A stretch of DNA of 64,000 bases from Inia geoffrensis (GCA_036417435.1 CM070909.1:10882597-10946596); one strand, 5' to 3'; counted from the stretch's first letter, positions 1 through 14,134 are shown. Translations and numbers: made by a program. The notes: generated by a model not told the origin, from the letters alone.

Positions 1-659
<659 letters not shown>

Positions 660-1335
660 TGACAACTTCCTCCCATGGGAAAGCATTCCCAGTCCTTCCT
701 GTGTGCATGCGATTGTGGGATTGAGAGGAAGTAGAACTGAAGAGAGTGAGTGGGATTCTCCTGAGAGTTAGGTGATTCAGAAACGGTGATGTCATAGTTC
801 TTTCCCATCACCAATTTCCTTAAGCATTTCCCATGATAGTTTGTTTGATTTAGATGCAGCAAAGTATGAAAGCTTGAAAGAAAAGATCCGACGTCCATTA
901 TTTAAACCGCTTAAAATTCAGCTTTGTTATTGTGATACCAATTTAGTCCAAAAGGAAAACCAGACTAGTTTATTGGGAGAATCACATTTTAGAGATTCTC
1001 AGCTGAATACCTTGTCTCAATCTACAGTTTTTTGTTAATACATCTTGTAGATACTGTTTGGATAGGATACATTCTTTCTTCACTTTGATGCTTAATGGAG
1101 TAACCAGTGCACCCAGGAGACACTTGGGAAGATTCTGTAGATGTGTTTGCTCCAGAGTTATTAGATTTGTATATCAGCCTTCTAGAAATCTTTCAGTGTG
1201 CTCAGTGAAGGGTAATGCATCGAACCCCACTCATCGCCCCAACATTGGGATGACTAATTGTGCTGAGATTACTGCAGTCTGTTAGACCGCTTCCCGTCAC
1301 AAGTTTGTCTTAGGTGGGAGTGGGAAGTGTGTTTC

Positions 1336-1475
1336 TTTCTTTCTGTTTTTTTCGTCTTCTTTTTGGCTGCATCACGTGGCTTGCAGGATCTTATTTCCCC
1401 GACCAGGGATCAAACCCCGGGCCCTGGCAGTGAAAGCACCAGAGTCCTAACCACTGGACTGCCAGGGAATTCCCT
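1336..1475 (-). repeat. Short tRNA-derived SINE (older CHR relative) in a GABARAPL1 intron
   Basis: Antisense copy: a T-rich tail, then 'ggctgcatcacgtggcttg' through 'ccactggactgccagggaa'. The 13-base duplication ggaagtgtgtttc flanks it at 1323-1335 and 1476-1488, which proves insertion by retrotransposition. Confidence 0.9.
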
Positions 1476-1721
1476 GGAAGTGTGTTTCAAATCAGATTTA
1501 GACAATGATGGGAGTGTTTCAGTCTGGAGACACATTGTATTCCCTCAAAGGTGTCCTCAGACTTTGAGAGGATATGCTAACATTAGGTCTGAAATTGAGT
1601 AAAGTGGGGAAGGATTGAGGAATTAAACTCCTCGATGGCATGTCAAGAAATACGCAGGCTTCTTTGAGTGTCACTTTTTATTTCTAAAGCTGTAGGACGG
1701 TATTGGGCTCTGCTCAGGTGA

Positions 1722-2204
<483 letters not shown>

Positions 2205-2855
2205 TAGTGTTTTAACATTGGATCATCTTTATTGAAACAGCAGGAAGTGGTTTCTGACTGCAAAAATTCCAGATAAAATGAAATTTAAAATTAAGGCAGT
2301 CTTTAAATGGATTCATTTGTCTTCACAGATAAACTCAGTTGGAGGGAATAACTTGAGTGTTTTTATTTGGTTTAATTGGTAAACTGTCAGAATCTGATGA
2401 GAAAACTATAATAAAGGACTTTATCACGTGCTATATGTCACCTAAGGTTGTTGCTGCATTATTATTCCTTAAAGGGCTTCACACAGTACTGCCTTCTTTT
2501 TGTGTCCCATTAGTGACTTGCATGAACTTTTCTAATAACCTCTCATTTTTATTCCACAGCATACATTCTCTATTAATTTTTATTCCAGTATATATAGTTA
2601 CATTGTATCTATGTTCCCCTTGCCAGAGTGAGCCTTTCCGGGGTCATATTTGTATCCCTGGTGTGTGTGGTGTTCTCCACGAAGGTTTTTGTGAACTCAG
2701 AGTTCAAAGTTGAATCCCAACCTCTTTGATCCTCTTTTCAATGGGGACTGATAATACCTCCTCTGCCTACCTTACAGAGTTGTGTGAGGCTCTGAATCCT
2801 AGGCATGATGAATGTGATTATGTTTTCTAAACCGTCGTCTTACCTCTTCCCCTAG

Positions 2856-2921
2856 GACAACCACGAGGAAGACTATTTTCTGTACGTGGCCTACAGTGAC
2901 GAGAGTGTCTACGGGAAGTGA
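2856..2921 (+). CDS. GABARAPL1: GABARAPL1 terminal coding exon, codons 97-117 and stop
   Basis: After the acceptor cctcttcccctag, the exon reads DNHEEDYFLYVAYSDESVYG followed by K and TGA (2919-2921). Gly116 is the residue exposed when ATG4 removes the C-terminal Lys117. It is then conjugated to phosphatidylethanolamine through ATG7 and ATG3. The three visible exons give 87 codons ending at residue 117, the usual family length, so the C-terminal three quarters of the protein is intact. The 3' UTR continues directly downstream. Confidence 0.96.
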   Translation, partial: DNHEEDYFLYVAYSDESVYGK

Positions 2922-4240
2922 GTGGCGGAAGCCGGCCGATGGGAGCACCCGGACTCGGGGCAGGGGGAGGGGCGTGTGTGGGGCTTGGGGAGAGAGAGCG
3001 GGGAGGGCTCCCCCCGTGGAGGAGACAGAAGGTGAAGACATCTGGAAACACTACACTGCACACACCATCACCATATTTTCACGTGCGCAATTGATATTTT
3101 TTGCTGCTTTCTCGGCCCAGGGAGAAAGCATGTCAGGACAGAGCTGTTTTTTGGCTTCATAGAAAAATGAGGATGCTCTAGTCTCACAACACTGCTGCGA
3201 ATTAACTTTTGTGGGATTTCCATAGAAGAATCGGGGGGTGGGCAAGTTGGGGCCAGAGATCGTGGACCACCAGTAACTTTCCGCTCTCCTTCTCTTTGGG
3301 CAGAGATTCTATATTTGACATTTGCACAAGACATGTAGGGAAAGGGGATGGGAATGTTCTAGGACCACTGGTAGTGGACCATTCCTGGGGACCAAAAGAG
3401 ACCCATTATAATTGAAGCATTGTGACCCCTGACCTCTCCTATCTCCACATCTCCTCCCGCATCCCATTGTCATCTCACAAGCATCACAGTACCCACCCCA
3501 GTGGTGGCGGTAGACCTCAGACCCAGACACTTAGATGGAGCTCTCCTTCTGCTAGAAAATAGGGGCCAGGCGTGAGGGACGTCAGGATTGCCAAGATAGT
3601 CTTGATAGCATTAAACTGGAATTGACAAAGTATTGAGCATCTCTGTCTAACCTGCTTTGCTCTTTGGTGCCCCTTTTCCCCACACCTACCTTGGACTTGA
3701 ATGAGCCTCAGCCATTTCCAGTGATAGGCCAAAGCCACTCGTCTGGCATTTCCCAAACTTCACTCCATGAATAGGGACAAAGATGAGTTACGTATGGAAG
3801 GGGCGGGTATGAGGTAAGATGGATTGTCCACAGTCCCCGCTCATGCAGAATTTGTGCTCCCGGGCTGCCGTCCTTCACTCTCACACGCACAGAAATGCCC
3901 AGTGAGGGTCAGCTGCTTCCCTCCTTGGGTTTTCACTTAGCACAGCTGCTAGATAGAAACATCTGGGAGGGTGACTTTTAGTAGTTCCTGGGGTTTCTAT
4001 CTGATTCCGATTGTGTTCACTTTAGGGGTTATGATGTGGGTGGGAGTGGGAAGCGGGAATTGCACTCAGATGGGACACTTCAGTTCATCTCAGACATGAC
4101 ACTTCAGTTCATCTCCGCTAATGAAAAGGGTCCTTCCCGTGGTGGAAATCCGTCTGTCAGTTCTGTCAGCTGCAGGCTCTTGTATTATGAATTTTCTGCT
4201 GTCAGGCCAAGGAAATAAAAGAATTGCATACCTTAAAAAC
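2922..4240 (+). other. GABARAPL1: GABARAPL1 3' untranslated region and poly(A) signal
   Basis: About 1.3 kb of mostly unique sequence with no recognisable transposon follows the stop codon. The first convincing AATAAA lies at 4214-4219, so cleavage is expected near 4230-4240. That length agrees with the long 3' UTR I recall for mammalian GABARAPL1. Open frames in this stretch look like chance. The exact end is inferred from the signal alone. Confidence 0.65.
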
Positions 4241-4980
4241 CTGCCGTGAGTTCAGAAATGTTGCTTCTACTTAGTAGGTCTTAGAATAGACGGCGTGTGG
4301 ACTCCAAGCAGAAAACTGTGAGTTGGGGTGGCTGTCGGCTGGGTGCCCACGCGCGGCCAGACGTGTAACCTGCCCGTCACTGCCCAGGAGTCACCGTCCA
4401 AAGGTGAATGGAGGCGGGGCAGCGTGCCAAGGGTGTCGGTGCAACGTGGGTGATTTTCTCCTCCGCAGATGAATGCCTTGTCACTGCTTTACGTGTTCCT
4501 CAGAGCTGAAGGTGGAAGACTGCCTGCGTTAGAAGATTGGGGGCGGAGTGGGGGGGTGCTTGTTAAGATGCAGATGTCTAGGCCTTGTGCAGATTTGGCT
4601 GACAGCCCCTCAGCGTAGGCAGCTGCATTTTTAACCAGCTCCTCGTGACTGCTGCACGCTGAGGTTGGAGAGGTGTTGCTCTGGTACCTGGTTTTGCTGT
4701 AAGTCCTAACCCAACCTGTTCTTTTCACATCTTGGTCAATAAGAGGCCACCATCACCCAAGGCAACAAATGGCGCCTCCTTAAGGCTCCTGGGGTCAGAA
4801 CAAGCTTGATGCCTTCGGAGCTTAGGAGAATCTTCACTCAGGAACCGATATGTAGGTAGGCAGTGGGGTGCCAGTTTAGAGACAATGAAAAACAGATAAG
4901 TACAAATTCCCTCCTGAAAGAACTTGAATATCCATTTCTAATCTTTAATCTCTTGCAGGGCTGTATCCCCAAGTGGTGTC
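4240..4980. other. Intergenic, with a MER5/MER58-like hAT fragment near 4555-4735
   Basis: Mostly unique sequence just past GABARAPL1. 'gcttgttaagatgcagatgt' and 'gctgcatttttaaccagctc' resemble the two arms of a non-autonomous hAT-Charlie element. Nothing else is recognised. Confidence 0.45.
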
Positions 4981-4995
4981 TACCTCTGTAGAGTT

Positions 4996-5214
4996 GTTGT
5001 TGTTTTTTTGTGGTTTTTTTTGGCGGTACGCGGGCCTCTCACTGTTGTGGCCTCTCCTGTTGCGGAGCACAGGCTCCAGACGCGCAGGCTCAGCGGCCAT
5101 GGCTCACGGGCCCAGCCGCTCCGCGGCACGTGGGATCTTCCCAGACCGGGGCATGAACCCATGTCCCCTGCATCGGCAGGCGGACTCTCAACCACTGTGC
5201 CACCAGGGAAGCCC
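4996..5214 (-). repeat. CHR-family SINE (cetacean), antisense
   Basis: It starts with a T-rich tail and 'ggtacgcgggcctctcactg' and ends at '...ccaccagggaagccc', the reverse of the tRNA-Glu-like head. A perfect 15-base target duplication, tacctctgtagagtt, flanks it at 4981-4995 and 5215-5229. The sequence is close to the other copies here, so insertion was relatively recent. These elements have no ORF of their own and are mobilised by L1. ORFs read through them are artefacts. Confidence 0.95.
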
Positions 5215-5229
5215 TACCTCTGTAGAGTT

Positions 5230-7920
5230 TTATGGAAATATAAGAGTCAGCAGAAAAGAAGTAGATGGTCATAAGGGATCCATGGCAGGATTCCACCCAC
5301 CACCAAACCCAAATCATGCCCAGTGTACTGATTGGGAGTTAAGTTAGGACTGAGAGGAAGGGTAGCAGAAGCCCAAGCCCAGCAAAGGCCACATGCAGGA
5401 AATTTCAGAAAGTTCTAAGGAATTTTCCTGTTGACGTCAAGGCATTGGAAATGGACACCTGTCACTACTGGCAGGTATTGGGGTGTTTCTGATAAAGCCA
5501 AATGGAAGCTAATACTGGAATTAAGATAATGAACTTGAAACTAAAGACTTGCCCACACTACCTAGGAATGAGATTGGATAAATGTTTAAAAGAAAAACAC
5601 ATGGCAGATTCCTCTGTGCTCCATACGCATTGGAAGCAGTGGTGCGGGAGACTGTAGGCCATTGCTAGACCAAAGAAGGGCCTTGAATTTAGAGGCCGTT
5701 CCTCCCCCAGCAGGCCTTTGCTTATTTTGGTCCTACTTATCTCTAGATTTTCCTGGTAGAAAAAGTTTATCCTTGGATGGGACACTACATACCATATTAG
5801 ACCAGCCCTCTGACCTATTAGGTGCATCAAGTTTAAACAGCTAAGTTCAGAGACAAAGGCAGGCTGGGTATTTCATTGTTCTTAGTTGGATATGATGCTC
5901 TTTCCTGCACATCAGTATCTCAGCATCATTTCCCTGTTCCCTGCTGGTCAAGCTTGAAAGCTGCTTAGCACCTCAGTCCATTGTGAGTGAGTCATCTTAA
6001 ACTAAAAGCAGGTTAGGAAATGTCCTTTCATTAGCTGGGTCGCATGTAAGATTGACTGACACCCTGATGCATATTCCTGGGGACCAGTCTTGAATGATGT
6101 GTCATATAAATCCGTTCTTCCCTTGGAGGCCAGTATGACATCAACGGCAGAGTTGAGTGAGTCCTGAACTTTTACTATATATTTTGGTAGAAAGACCTCA
6201 GCTATAGCTGTAGGATAAGTATTCATCTGGGTTTGCCAAGGACAGTCTAGATGGGTGCTTACTGTCCTGATTGGTTTATTAATGGTTCCTTATTGCACTG
6301 TCACAAGTCCCCCAGTGGACAAAATGTTATATGGTCACGTTCTTTATACCTAGTATCAAAAGGGAAGCTTAGTTCCACCATCCATCCCCATGCAGCCTGC
6401 CCCAGCACAGTGTGGGTAGAGACCAGAAAAAGGCGGCCATTCCTGAATGGCAGATTGATCTGCTTCATTCTATTTTTTCCCCCAATGCAGAGTTGTTTTC
6501 TTCCTTTAAAGCATTGTGTACTTAAACAAAAAAAAAAGTTCACAGACCATATTGTGAAATCAGAAGTTAAGATTGCAGAACAAAACCAATGGTTAAATCG
6601 TGAATAGTGGTGATTAGGCAGACAGGTGCACTGCCTTGCACAAGTCCAGGGGGTGCCCTGCCGTGGTGGTGTGAACAGCACTCTCCAGAGCTGGCTGGTG
6701 CCCAGGCTCTGCCTTGGTGCATTCACCCTTTGGACACAATATAGTCAGTTATTGCAAGTTGCTGTGACTCTGTTGCGTGTATTTAGCACGCAGTTCTATC
6801 AATACATTGCATCTGTCGGTAACCACCCGGGTATGATAGGTGTGGTACGATTTTGAGATTCTGTATGTGGGCTGGGACGGCACGTGTACACTTGCCCGTG
6901 GATACAGCCCCAAGTCAACTACGATAACAAGTCATTTCTGAAAAATAAACTAGTTGATAAACTGATTCCATCCACTTTTTTTTTTACTCAATACAAAACT
7001 TGGAATCAACTGTTTCTAGCTGTGTTTTCTTTGGGATATATCTTTTACTCTGACAAATGTGACCAAGTTCCAAGCATTCATCCTCGTTTTGTTTTCGCTG
7101 CATGAAACCACCAGTTATTTTCAGAAACTGGTCCACTTTGTCCTTGAATGGCTCTGAGTCCAGTTGGTCACTTTACTGCCGCCCGAGTAACTAGTTCCTT
7201 CCTACCCCCCCTACTCTTCACCTGCCCCTTTGTTTACCTGGATGTTACAGTGCAGGGCCTGCAGTTTGGACAGCTCCAGCCTGTGGCGTACTCTCCCGTG
7301 GATGACTCAGGGCTACAGAGCTTGTTTTTTCTCATGCTTCACCGCCCCAAACAGAAAACATTGAGTCCTCATCCCAAAAGCTGTAAGATGTTGTGAAGAT
7401 GTCAGCCCGTTTCCCCTGTTGTGTTATAGGACCTTTTTTTTTTTTTTTTTTTTAACTTTCATTCTTACTGTTAAGGGCACTTTAGTACTTTGTAAATACA
7501 GATGACCAGGTTATTTACAAAGTTTGAAGGAACGGGAAGGGATCACCCCTAGAAGGAGTCAGATGACATCCCCACATGCCACTGTGCAGGTGCATACGTA
7601 TTTCAACAGTGAGAAACGGACAACCCTAGTCACTCTCTTGGTGCATATTCCACAGTGCGGACCAATCAGTTTTGACAGTTCTACTTTCAACATAGCAGTG
7701 GATTTATTTAAGAGCCTCGTGACTTCTGTTCAGAGGTATTTAGCACCTAAAACTTGCACGAAGTGATCCTGAGCTCTTGGGCTCGGGGAGTAAGATGTCT
7801 GTTTTTACACATCTCAGAGGGCTCAACGTTGCCTCACATCACTCAATCAAAGCTTGCCGATTGCTTGATATTCAAAGAAAAGGAAAAATAAGCCATGTTT
7901 TAGGTGCTAACATTGGCTAA
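5230..7920. other. Intergenic, mostly unique sequence
   Basis: No gene or well-defined repeat was recognised on either strand. There is an oligo-A run at 6528-6537 and a poly-T tract near 7434-7453. The open frames here (up to 141 codons) lack coding character or recognised domains. Confidence 0.5.
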
Positions 7921-7929
7921 CTAACTCCC

Positions 7930-8210
7930 TACCGCCTTCAAGTCTTGGCTCCGCTGCTATCTCAGGCTACGCAGAGCACCTCTTTTAATATTTCAACAAA
8001 CTCCACTCACTCGCAACTCCCACTCATTCCCTCCTTGATCTACTTTTGTCCTGTTGGCTGAGCACCGATCACCTTCTGACGTTTTCTCAAGTTCATGGCC
8101 TGCTCTCACTAGATTGTGAGCTCCACAATGGCAGAAGCTTTAGTTTGTTCAGTGGTTTACACAGACTGGTCAGAACAGTGCCTGGCCTAGAGTTGATGCT
8201 CAAAAAATAG
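7930..8210 (+). repeat. Ancient L2 LINE 3' fragment
   Basis: 'gattgtgagctccacaatgg' followed by 'cagtgcctggcctagagttg' and 'gctcaaaaaatag' match the 3' end of mammalian L2 elements. It is heavily diverged. Confidence 0.7.
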
Positions 8211-8344
8211 GGAAAGCATAGTAGCTTCTGGTAGGATTGAAAGGTTTCAGTTCAGGGACTAAGTTAATTAAGAACTAAATTATCCATAAAAGCACAGGTT
8301 ACAAAAGGGCCATTCAAGGAACTTTGGGAACACCTTGGAGCTTT

Positions 8345-8560
8345 CTAGAAAGAAGATTTGGAGGCAGGGCATAGGGCTTCAACCCCAGCTCTGCCACTTA
8401 TCCAGCTCGGTGACATGGGGCCAATTTATTTTTTGTATTAAAGGAGATTCTGACTTTCCTTCCTGTCAGATATAATAATTACATCATAGGTTGTGAATAC
8501 TAAATCCTTTGCGAATCATTAAATAGCATTATTGCATATTAGTAAGTTTTATTTAAAACT
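8345..8560 (+). repeat. MIR SINE, sense
   Basis: The core 'ccccagctctgccacttatc' is the conserved MIR centre. It is followed by degraded 3' sequence that includes 'tcattaaatagcattattgc'. Confidence 0.7.
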
Positions 8561-9042
8561 AAAATGCCAGTGACTTAGGCTAGCTGGCAGGAATAATCTA
8601 GGTTTTCAGGCTTTTATCCTTTGGTAATACCACAGGACCTTCATCGGAAATGCGTCATGTGGCAGATGAGTCAGGGAAAATGAAGCAGCCTGTGTTGAGC
8701 AGCGTGTCTCCAAAAACAGATTTCAGACTGATGGGAGATACAGCCGAGAGGGCTCTCTTCCTTTTGGTTAATAAACTCTCCTCGAGGATTGATCTCCTGC
8801 TGGCAGTAGCTGCCATTTATTTTCAAAGATGGTCTTGCCGGTCCCCTTTTCCACAGCAGCAGGTTAAAATAAAAAACACCTAGATGTGGGACAGAGTAGC
8901 TGGAACATTTTTCAGCCTTCTCAGGTTAGAAGCAATATGAATAGTTTTTCAGCTTATTTTTTGCTAAACAACTAGAAAATGTCCAAATACTCATCATGCC
9001 GTACGCACATTAACAAATATAACTCCTGCCCGTTAGTATTTT
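8560..9042. other. Intergenic, nothing recognised
   Basis: Unique sequence between the MIR and the next CHR SINE. A 77-codon open frame at 8650-8883 has no recognisable domain. Confidence 0.4.
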
Positions 9043-9252
9043 GTTGTTGTTTTGTTTTTCTGCAGTACGCAGGCCTCTCACTGCCGTGGCCTCTCCCGCT
9101 GCGGAGCACAGGCTCCAGACGCGCAGGCTCAGCGGCCATGGCTCACGGGCCCAGCCGCTCCGCGGCACGTGGGATCTTCCCGGACCGGGGCACGAACCCA
9201 TGTCCCCTGCCTCGGCAGGCGGACTCTCAACCGCTGCGCCACCAGGGAAGCC
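9043..9252 (-). repeat. CHR-family SINE, antisense
   Basis: T-rich tail, then 'gtacgcaggcctctcactgc' to 'cgccaccagggaagcc'. It is flanked by an imperfect duplication, cccgttagtatttt / cccattagttttta. It differs little from the copy at 4996-5214. Confidence 0.93.
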
Positions 9253-9269
9253 ACCGGCCCATTAGTTTT

Positions 9270-10420
9270 TATACCACCCAAGCCCAGGGAACTGTATGAA
9301 ACACTGCGTTGTGGAGAGGATGCCCTCGGCTGGGGTGTCCTGTAGTTCGATGTGACTGCAGCACCCAGAAGCACTTTCTCCTGCCTGTGGTTCCAGCAGG
9401 CTGGTCCTGGAATGGCAAATTAGGTGTCTTGTTTGTTTGCCTTCTTTGTCAATTTTATGACCCCTAAATGACAGACGCCTTGAGGACCCACACTTCTTAA
9501 GTACCCACAAGTGAGCCAGGAGGCAAGTTCAAGGAGAAAGCGTGGGAGAGAACAAACCTTTATCGGCCCAGTTATTAGGTATAAATCACTGTGCAAGATG
9601 CTCAATGTTTTCTCACTTAATCTTGGAAAATAAACTCTGAGGTGAATATTTTAATCCAATTTGCTAAATAGGAGAAAGGAAGGGAACTTTTCCAAGATCA
9701 AATAGCTAACTTTGAGCTAGATTCAAACCCAGGACTGACTGATCATAAACCTCATGTGCAGGTCTTCCCCATGGTCAGAGCAGGTTAGGGCCTTTCAGTG
9801 ATCCCACATGCAGTTTTGATCAGATTAAAGGCTGAAGCTATAAAGTGTTTCAGTTTCTCTTTGTGCTGGTGCCCTGTCCTGATTTGCTTGTGCTTGCTGA
9901 TTACAAATAGACCAAGTACTTTTACACTCCAGGCCCTCTCCTTATGTCGCTCCCTATCTGGAATCCCCTTCCCTGTCCTGTCTGTTCACTGAACTGTCTC
10001 CAGAAGTAGCCCCAGTACGTGGATTATACAAGGACAAGTATCATGAAACTAAAATAACAGTGGCTCACACAGGACATTTACTCCGTTCTTGTGTAAAAAT
10101 GTCCAGGTCTGGCATGATGGCTCTGCCTCCTGAGGCTACTCTTGCCCTCTCTGTTCCATATCAATTGGGGGTAATCCTCAGCCTGAAAGTCAAAGGCAAC
10201 ATCTGTTCCCTGTAATCCGATGGAGGAAGAGAGCCAGAAGAGAACAGCATACAGCCCCGCTGTCTCTGAAGGAAAGCTCCCTGAAGGTGCTAAGGACAGC
10301 GCCACTGATTTCTACTGGCCAGAACCGAGTAACCTGGCCCCTCCGACTGCAAGTGGAGCTGGGGAAATCTAGTCTGTGTCTTATGTGGCCATCCTCCTGG
10401 CTCAAAACTTTATTATTTGG
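9270..10420. other. Intergenic, with a probable L2 scrap at 9925-10020
   Basis: Mostly unique. 'gctccctatctggaatcccc' through 'cagaagtagcccc' resembles the internal 3' part of an L2 LINE. No coding signal. Confidence 0.45.
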
Positions 10421-10421
10421 G

Positions 10422-10626
10422 GGCTTCCCTGGTGGTGCAGTGGTTGAGAGTCTGCCTGCCATGCAGGGGACACGGGTTCGTGCCCCGGTCCGGGAAGATC
10501 CCACGTGCCGTGGAGCGGCTGGGCCCATGGGGCACGGCCGCGGAGCCTGCGTGTCCAGAGCCCGTGCTCCGCTACGGGAGAGGCCACAACGGTGAGAGGC
10601 CCGCGTATCGCAAAAAAAAAAAAAAA
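10422..10626 (+). repeat. CHR-family SINE, sense
   Basis: It begins 'ggcttccctggtggtgcagt' and ends with 14 A's. Flanks 'aactttattatttgg' and 'aactattactttgg' are an imperfect target duplication. A few internal changes (catggggcacggccgc) distinguish it from its neighbours. Confidence 0.93.
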
Positions 10627-10639
10627 CTATTACTTTGGA

Positions 10640-13392
10640 AAAAGAGCATAAAGGATAGTCTATGAACCAGCTCCTAATAACTCCAACACTTTCTTGGAAA
10701 ATTTGGCAACATAATTCTCTGTGCAGCTACTGTATCCTTCTACACTATACTTCTGCTGAAGCATGGTCCATTTCACTGTGTTATGTTTTGTATTGTTTAT
10801 TTTGTTTCAAAGATATCCTTCTTCCCAAATTGTATTTTTAGGGTGGGACCGTATCTTATTTGTCTCTGTGTCCCAGGTAGCCAGCAAGTGACCAGGAGCT
10901 AGTGATTGTTAAATGAAGTAATGAATAAATAAACATGTGGATGCTTTTACCAAAAAATGAGATTTACCTATTTTAGAGCATATCCACCTGAGCTCTTTAA
11001 CTTAATCTAGATACTTCTGGTATTAATTTCTTAGCCAATCGACTAGGAATCCCTTTATATCATTAGTGGCATGATTTTCAATAAAGTTATATAGGAGATG
11101 TACTATAAAATGAATTGAGAATGTGGTATCATTGTGATGCAATTATCCATTAATGGATGTGTTTAATGTCCTAACCACATAGTAATAAAACAGCATTACC
11201 ATTCTTAGGTTTCCAAGGTCAATTTTATTACTAGCATAATAAGGAATTGAGTTATTTCCATGAATATAAGGCCAACTGCCTCACTCTCTTTTTCTCCCTT
11301 GGCTAAAAATGTATAAGAGGACTAAAGTGAACAGGTATTAAGTAAAATTAACACTTTGAATCTCTATCTTGATACTTTGTTTTGCTTATAAGGAATTTGA
11401 GATAGAGGTTAAGTGATTTACATAATGCTCCTGGTTTTAATAATTTTCAATCTTTTTTGGAAATTTAATTATTGATATACTTTGTGAACATATTCAGTTA
11501 TTGATATACTTTATGAACATAAGTTCTCTTTAAAATGCAACTATAGTTATACTTAAAAACAAACAAACTCTAACACAGGGACCAGCACAAGTAACTAAAG
11601 ATTAAGGTGGTAGAAAGGATCTTAAGAGTTTGAAAGAATCTTAAAAGTAAGTATTAAGAGTTGAGTCTTAAAGGATGCAGCAGTACAATTTTCCAAATGA
11701 CCAAGTCTCCTTAAATGGGCAATTTCAACCCCACAATACACATATCTATAGATGTATGATCCATGTTTGTGTATATACACATACACATATATGCATGCAC
11801 ACATTAAACATATATGTTGAACAACAAAAATGACAAATTCCACTAGACATATATATACTCAAACACAATTTTAAAATCTAATATGCTGACAGTTGTATTT
11901 TAGACCTAAAGTTAATAGCTTTAATTTTATCATCTATTTGCATAGTTCTATATTGTGTATGTTTACATGATAAATATAAAAAATAACTTTAGATTGCGAA
12001 TTGCATTTAAAAAAATAAAAAAAAAAGGAAAGATGCAGCAGAGATGGCTTGTTATTCACTCCCCAGCATCCATTTTCCTTTTCTCCCATAGTAACAGATT
12101 TCTTAGCCAGGTACATGGCCATCCAAAATAAAGATGAGATTTTCCTGCTCTACTTGTAGCTCTGTATAAATATACCAGTTGCTTTTATAAGGTTAACTTT
12201 ATGACTTTCAAACTCCTCATCAGTAAATTAGAATAATACCTGCCTCTCATAGTTTTGTACATAGTTCTATTAGAGTGGTGTTAATCCTAAAATACTGTAA
12301 CTTTTCCTTTAGGTGTTTCTCTCCTTTATTGTCTTGAGTTTCTTAAGACATTCAGTTTACATTCAGTTCATCTTTATGTCCCAGTGCTCGGTTTACATTA
12401 CATTCAGTGCTTAGTACATTTTTATTGAATCTAAAACTACCATACAGTACAATACAGCAAGAAAGACTAAAGCAGATGGGGCATTTTCCATATCATGCAT
12501 ATTAAATACAAATCTCAAAATTATCTAGCTAGAAGAGGCATCCTTGGAAGCAAAATTAAACCTTCAAAGTCAACTAGAAGAGAACATAAATTGGTGTTAC
12601 TTCCTCACTGTTTGCTACTTGCTTCTGTAACCAGCTTCACCTAGGGTCACTCTGCCCTTTGCTGTTTATGCTGTAGCTTTAGTGGCTCGCTCAGATCCAC
12701 AAACTCACCAAGATTTTTATAACCTCAAGACTTTCCAAAGATTTATCTGGAATACTTGTCTCACTATATTAGTTAAGGTTCTCCAGAGAAACAGAACAAA
12801 TAGGATTATAGAGAGATATGTTTTTACAAGATATAAGTACCTACCTCATTCTTGCTTATTCTTCGTAAGTTGTTCCTCAAACACGAACAGTCAAACTACT
12901 AACCACGGTTCTATCTTCAGGTTTTACTCATTTGTCTTCTACTTGAAACATACAATTAGAAATCCACTTATTTTGGCAAGAGAAGTATATCAGGGAACAT
13001 TCAATAGGAGAAAAAAGAAAAAAAAAATGTAGCATTCCCTGTAGGCAGGGGTCTGTGTTGAGCTATGGTTCCTCCGAGAACACTGAAGAAGACGCTTGGC
13101 TTTTTCTAGTGAGACACACCTGCAGGCATTTCTTGCTGGGACGTGGTCCCTCCTGCTGCAGTCCTGATGGGCAGAGCTGACGTGGTTCCAGCAGGCAGGG
13201 CTGGTGGCCCAAACCATCTGCTTCAGACTGTGGCAGGATACTCAGCTGAGAGGGCAGCAGGCAGAGATGGCTTTTTTTTTTAAGCTCCCGAAAATAGTTA
13301 CAGGGTTCTCATTAGCAAGGCTCTTCTGAAAATTGAAAACTGGTCTTTGTAAGTATTGATGGCTTAAGCCCATCCTTCAAGGCAAAAAGCAG
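10640..13392. other. AT-rich intergenic sequence without recognised genes
   Basis: No exon-like or strong repeat signal was found. A TA/CA-rich patch lies at 11741-11815 and an A-rich stretch at 12008-12027. The GC-richer piece at 13030-13260 is not assignable by eye. Confidence 0.4.
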
Positions 13393-13407
13393 AAAAGGTA
13401 TCTCTCT

Positions 13408-13542
13408 AAAGAGTGGATATATGTATACGTATAACTGATTCACTTTGCTGTACACGTGAAACTAACACAACATCATAAATCAACCATACTCCAAAAAAAA
13501 CTAAAAAAAAAATAAATAAATAAGAAAGAAAGAAAGAAAAGG
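13408..13542 (+). repeat. Severely 5'-truncated L1, 3' end only
   Basis: 'gtataactgattcactttgc' to 'ctccaaaaaaaac' is the standard end of the L1 3' UTR, with an A-rich tail that became (AAAT/GAAA)n. Flanks aaaaggtatctctct (13393-13407) and aaaagatgtctctct (13543-13557) are the target duplication. Confidence 0.88.
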
Positions 13543-13557
13543 AAAAGATGTCTCTCT

Positions 13558-13924
13558 GTGTTCCTTGATGGGCAAGGCCTCTGCTCTCACCCTTTGACCA
13601 GCAGAGCTGCACCTGGCTCCATCCCAGATCACCTAGGTAAGCCTGAGACAAGGAGAACTCTAAGCTATCAAATCACAGAGCCACCTGGAAGGAACCTCTG
13701 GTTTCTCCTTTACATTTTTTAGCTGTTGGTTTCCCATAGCTGAAGATTTGGGCATGCTGATTCCACGCAACCCACCAAACTGCTAAGATAATACATAAAA
13801 CATATGTTTACCTTTTCCAAATCCTTTCCAACTCCATTGTCTTGTTTAATCCTTACAACAAACTCTTGGAGTCATTATCCACATTTTGCAGATGAGAAAA
13901 CACTGTCAAAAGGTTTGTGTCCAG
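13558..13924. other. Intergenic, nothing recognised
   Basis: Unique sequence between an L1 tail and a CHR SINE. 'cattttgcagatgagaaaac' at 13880-13905 is reminiscent of a MIR or similar old repeat but is too short to call. Confidence 0.35.
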
Positions 13925-14134
13925 GGCTTCCCTGGTGGCGCCATGGTTGAGAGTCAGCCTGTCGATGCAGGGGACACGGGTTCGTGCCCCGGTCTGGGAA
14001 GATCCCACATGCCGCGGAGCGGCTGGGCCCGTGAGCCATGGCCGCCGAGCCTGTGCGTTCGGAGCCTGTGCTCCGCAACGGGAGAAGCCACAACAGTGAG
14101 AGGCCCGCGTACCGCAAAAAAAAAAAAAAAAAAA
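13925..14134 (+). repeat. CHR-family SINE, sense
   Basis: It runs from 'ggcttccctggtggcgccat' to a 19-base A tail at 14116-14134. The sequence is near the family consensus. The flanks (aaaggtttgtg / aaaggtagtgg) are only a weak duplication. Confidence 0.93.

Noticed and set aside
10417..10665. tRNA-gene-like sequence in the SINE heads.
   Set aside because: tRNA-derived but diverged, dispersed and followed by poly(A). These are SINE promoters and not tRNA genes.
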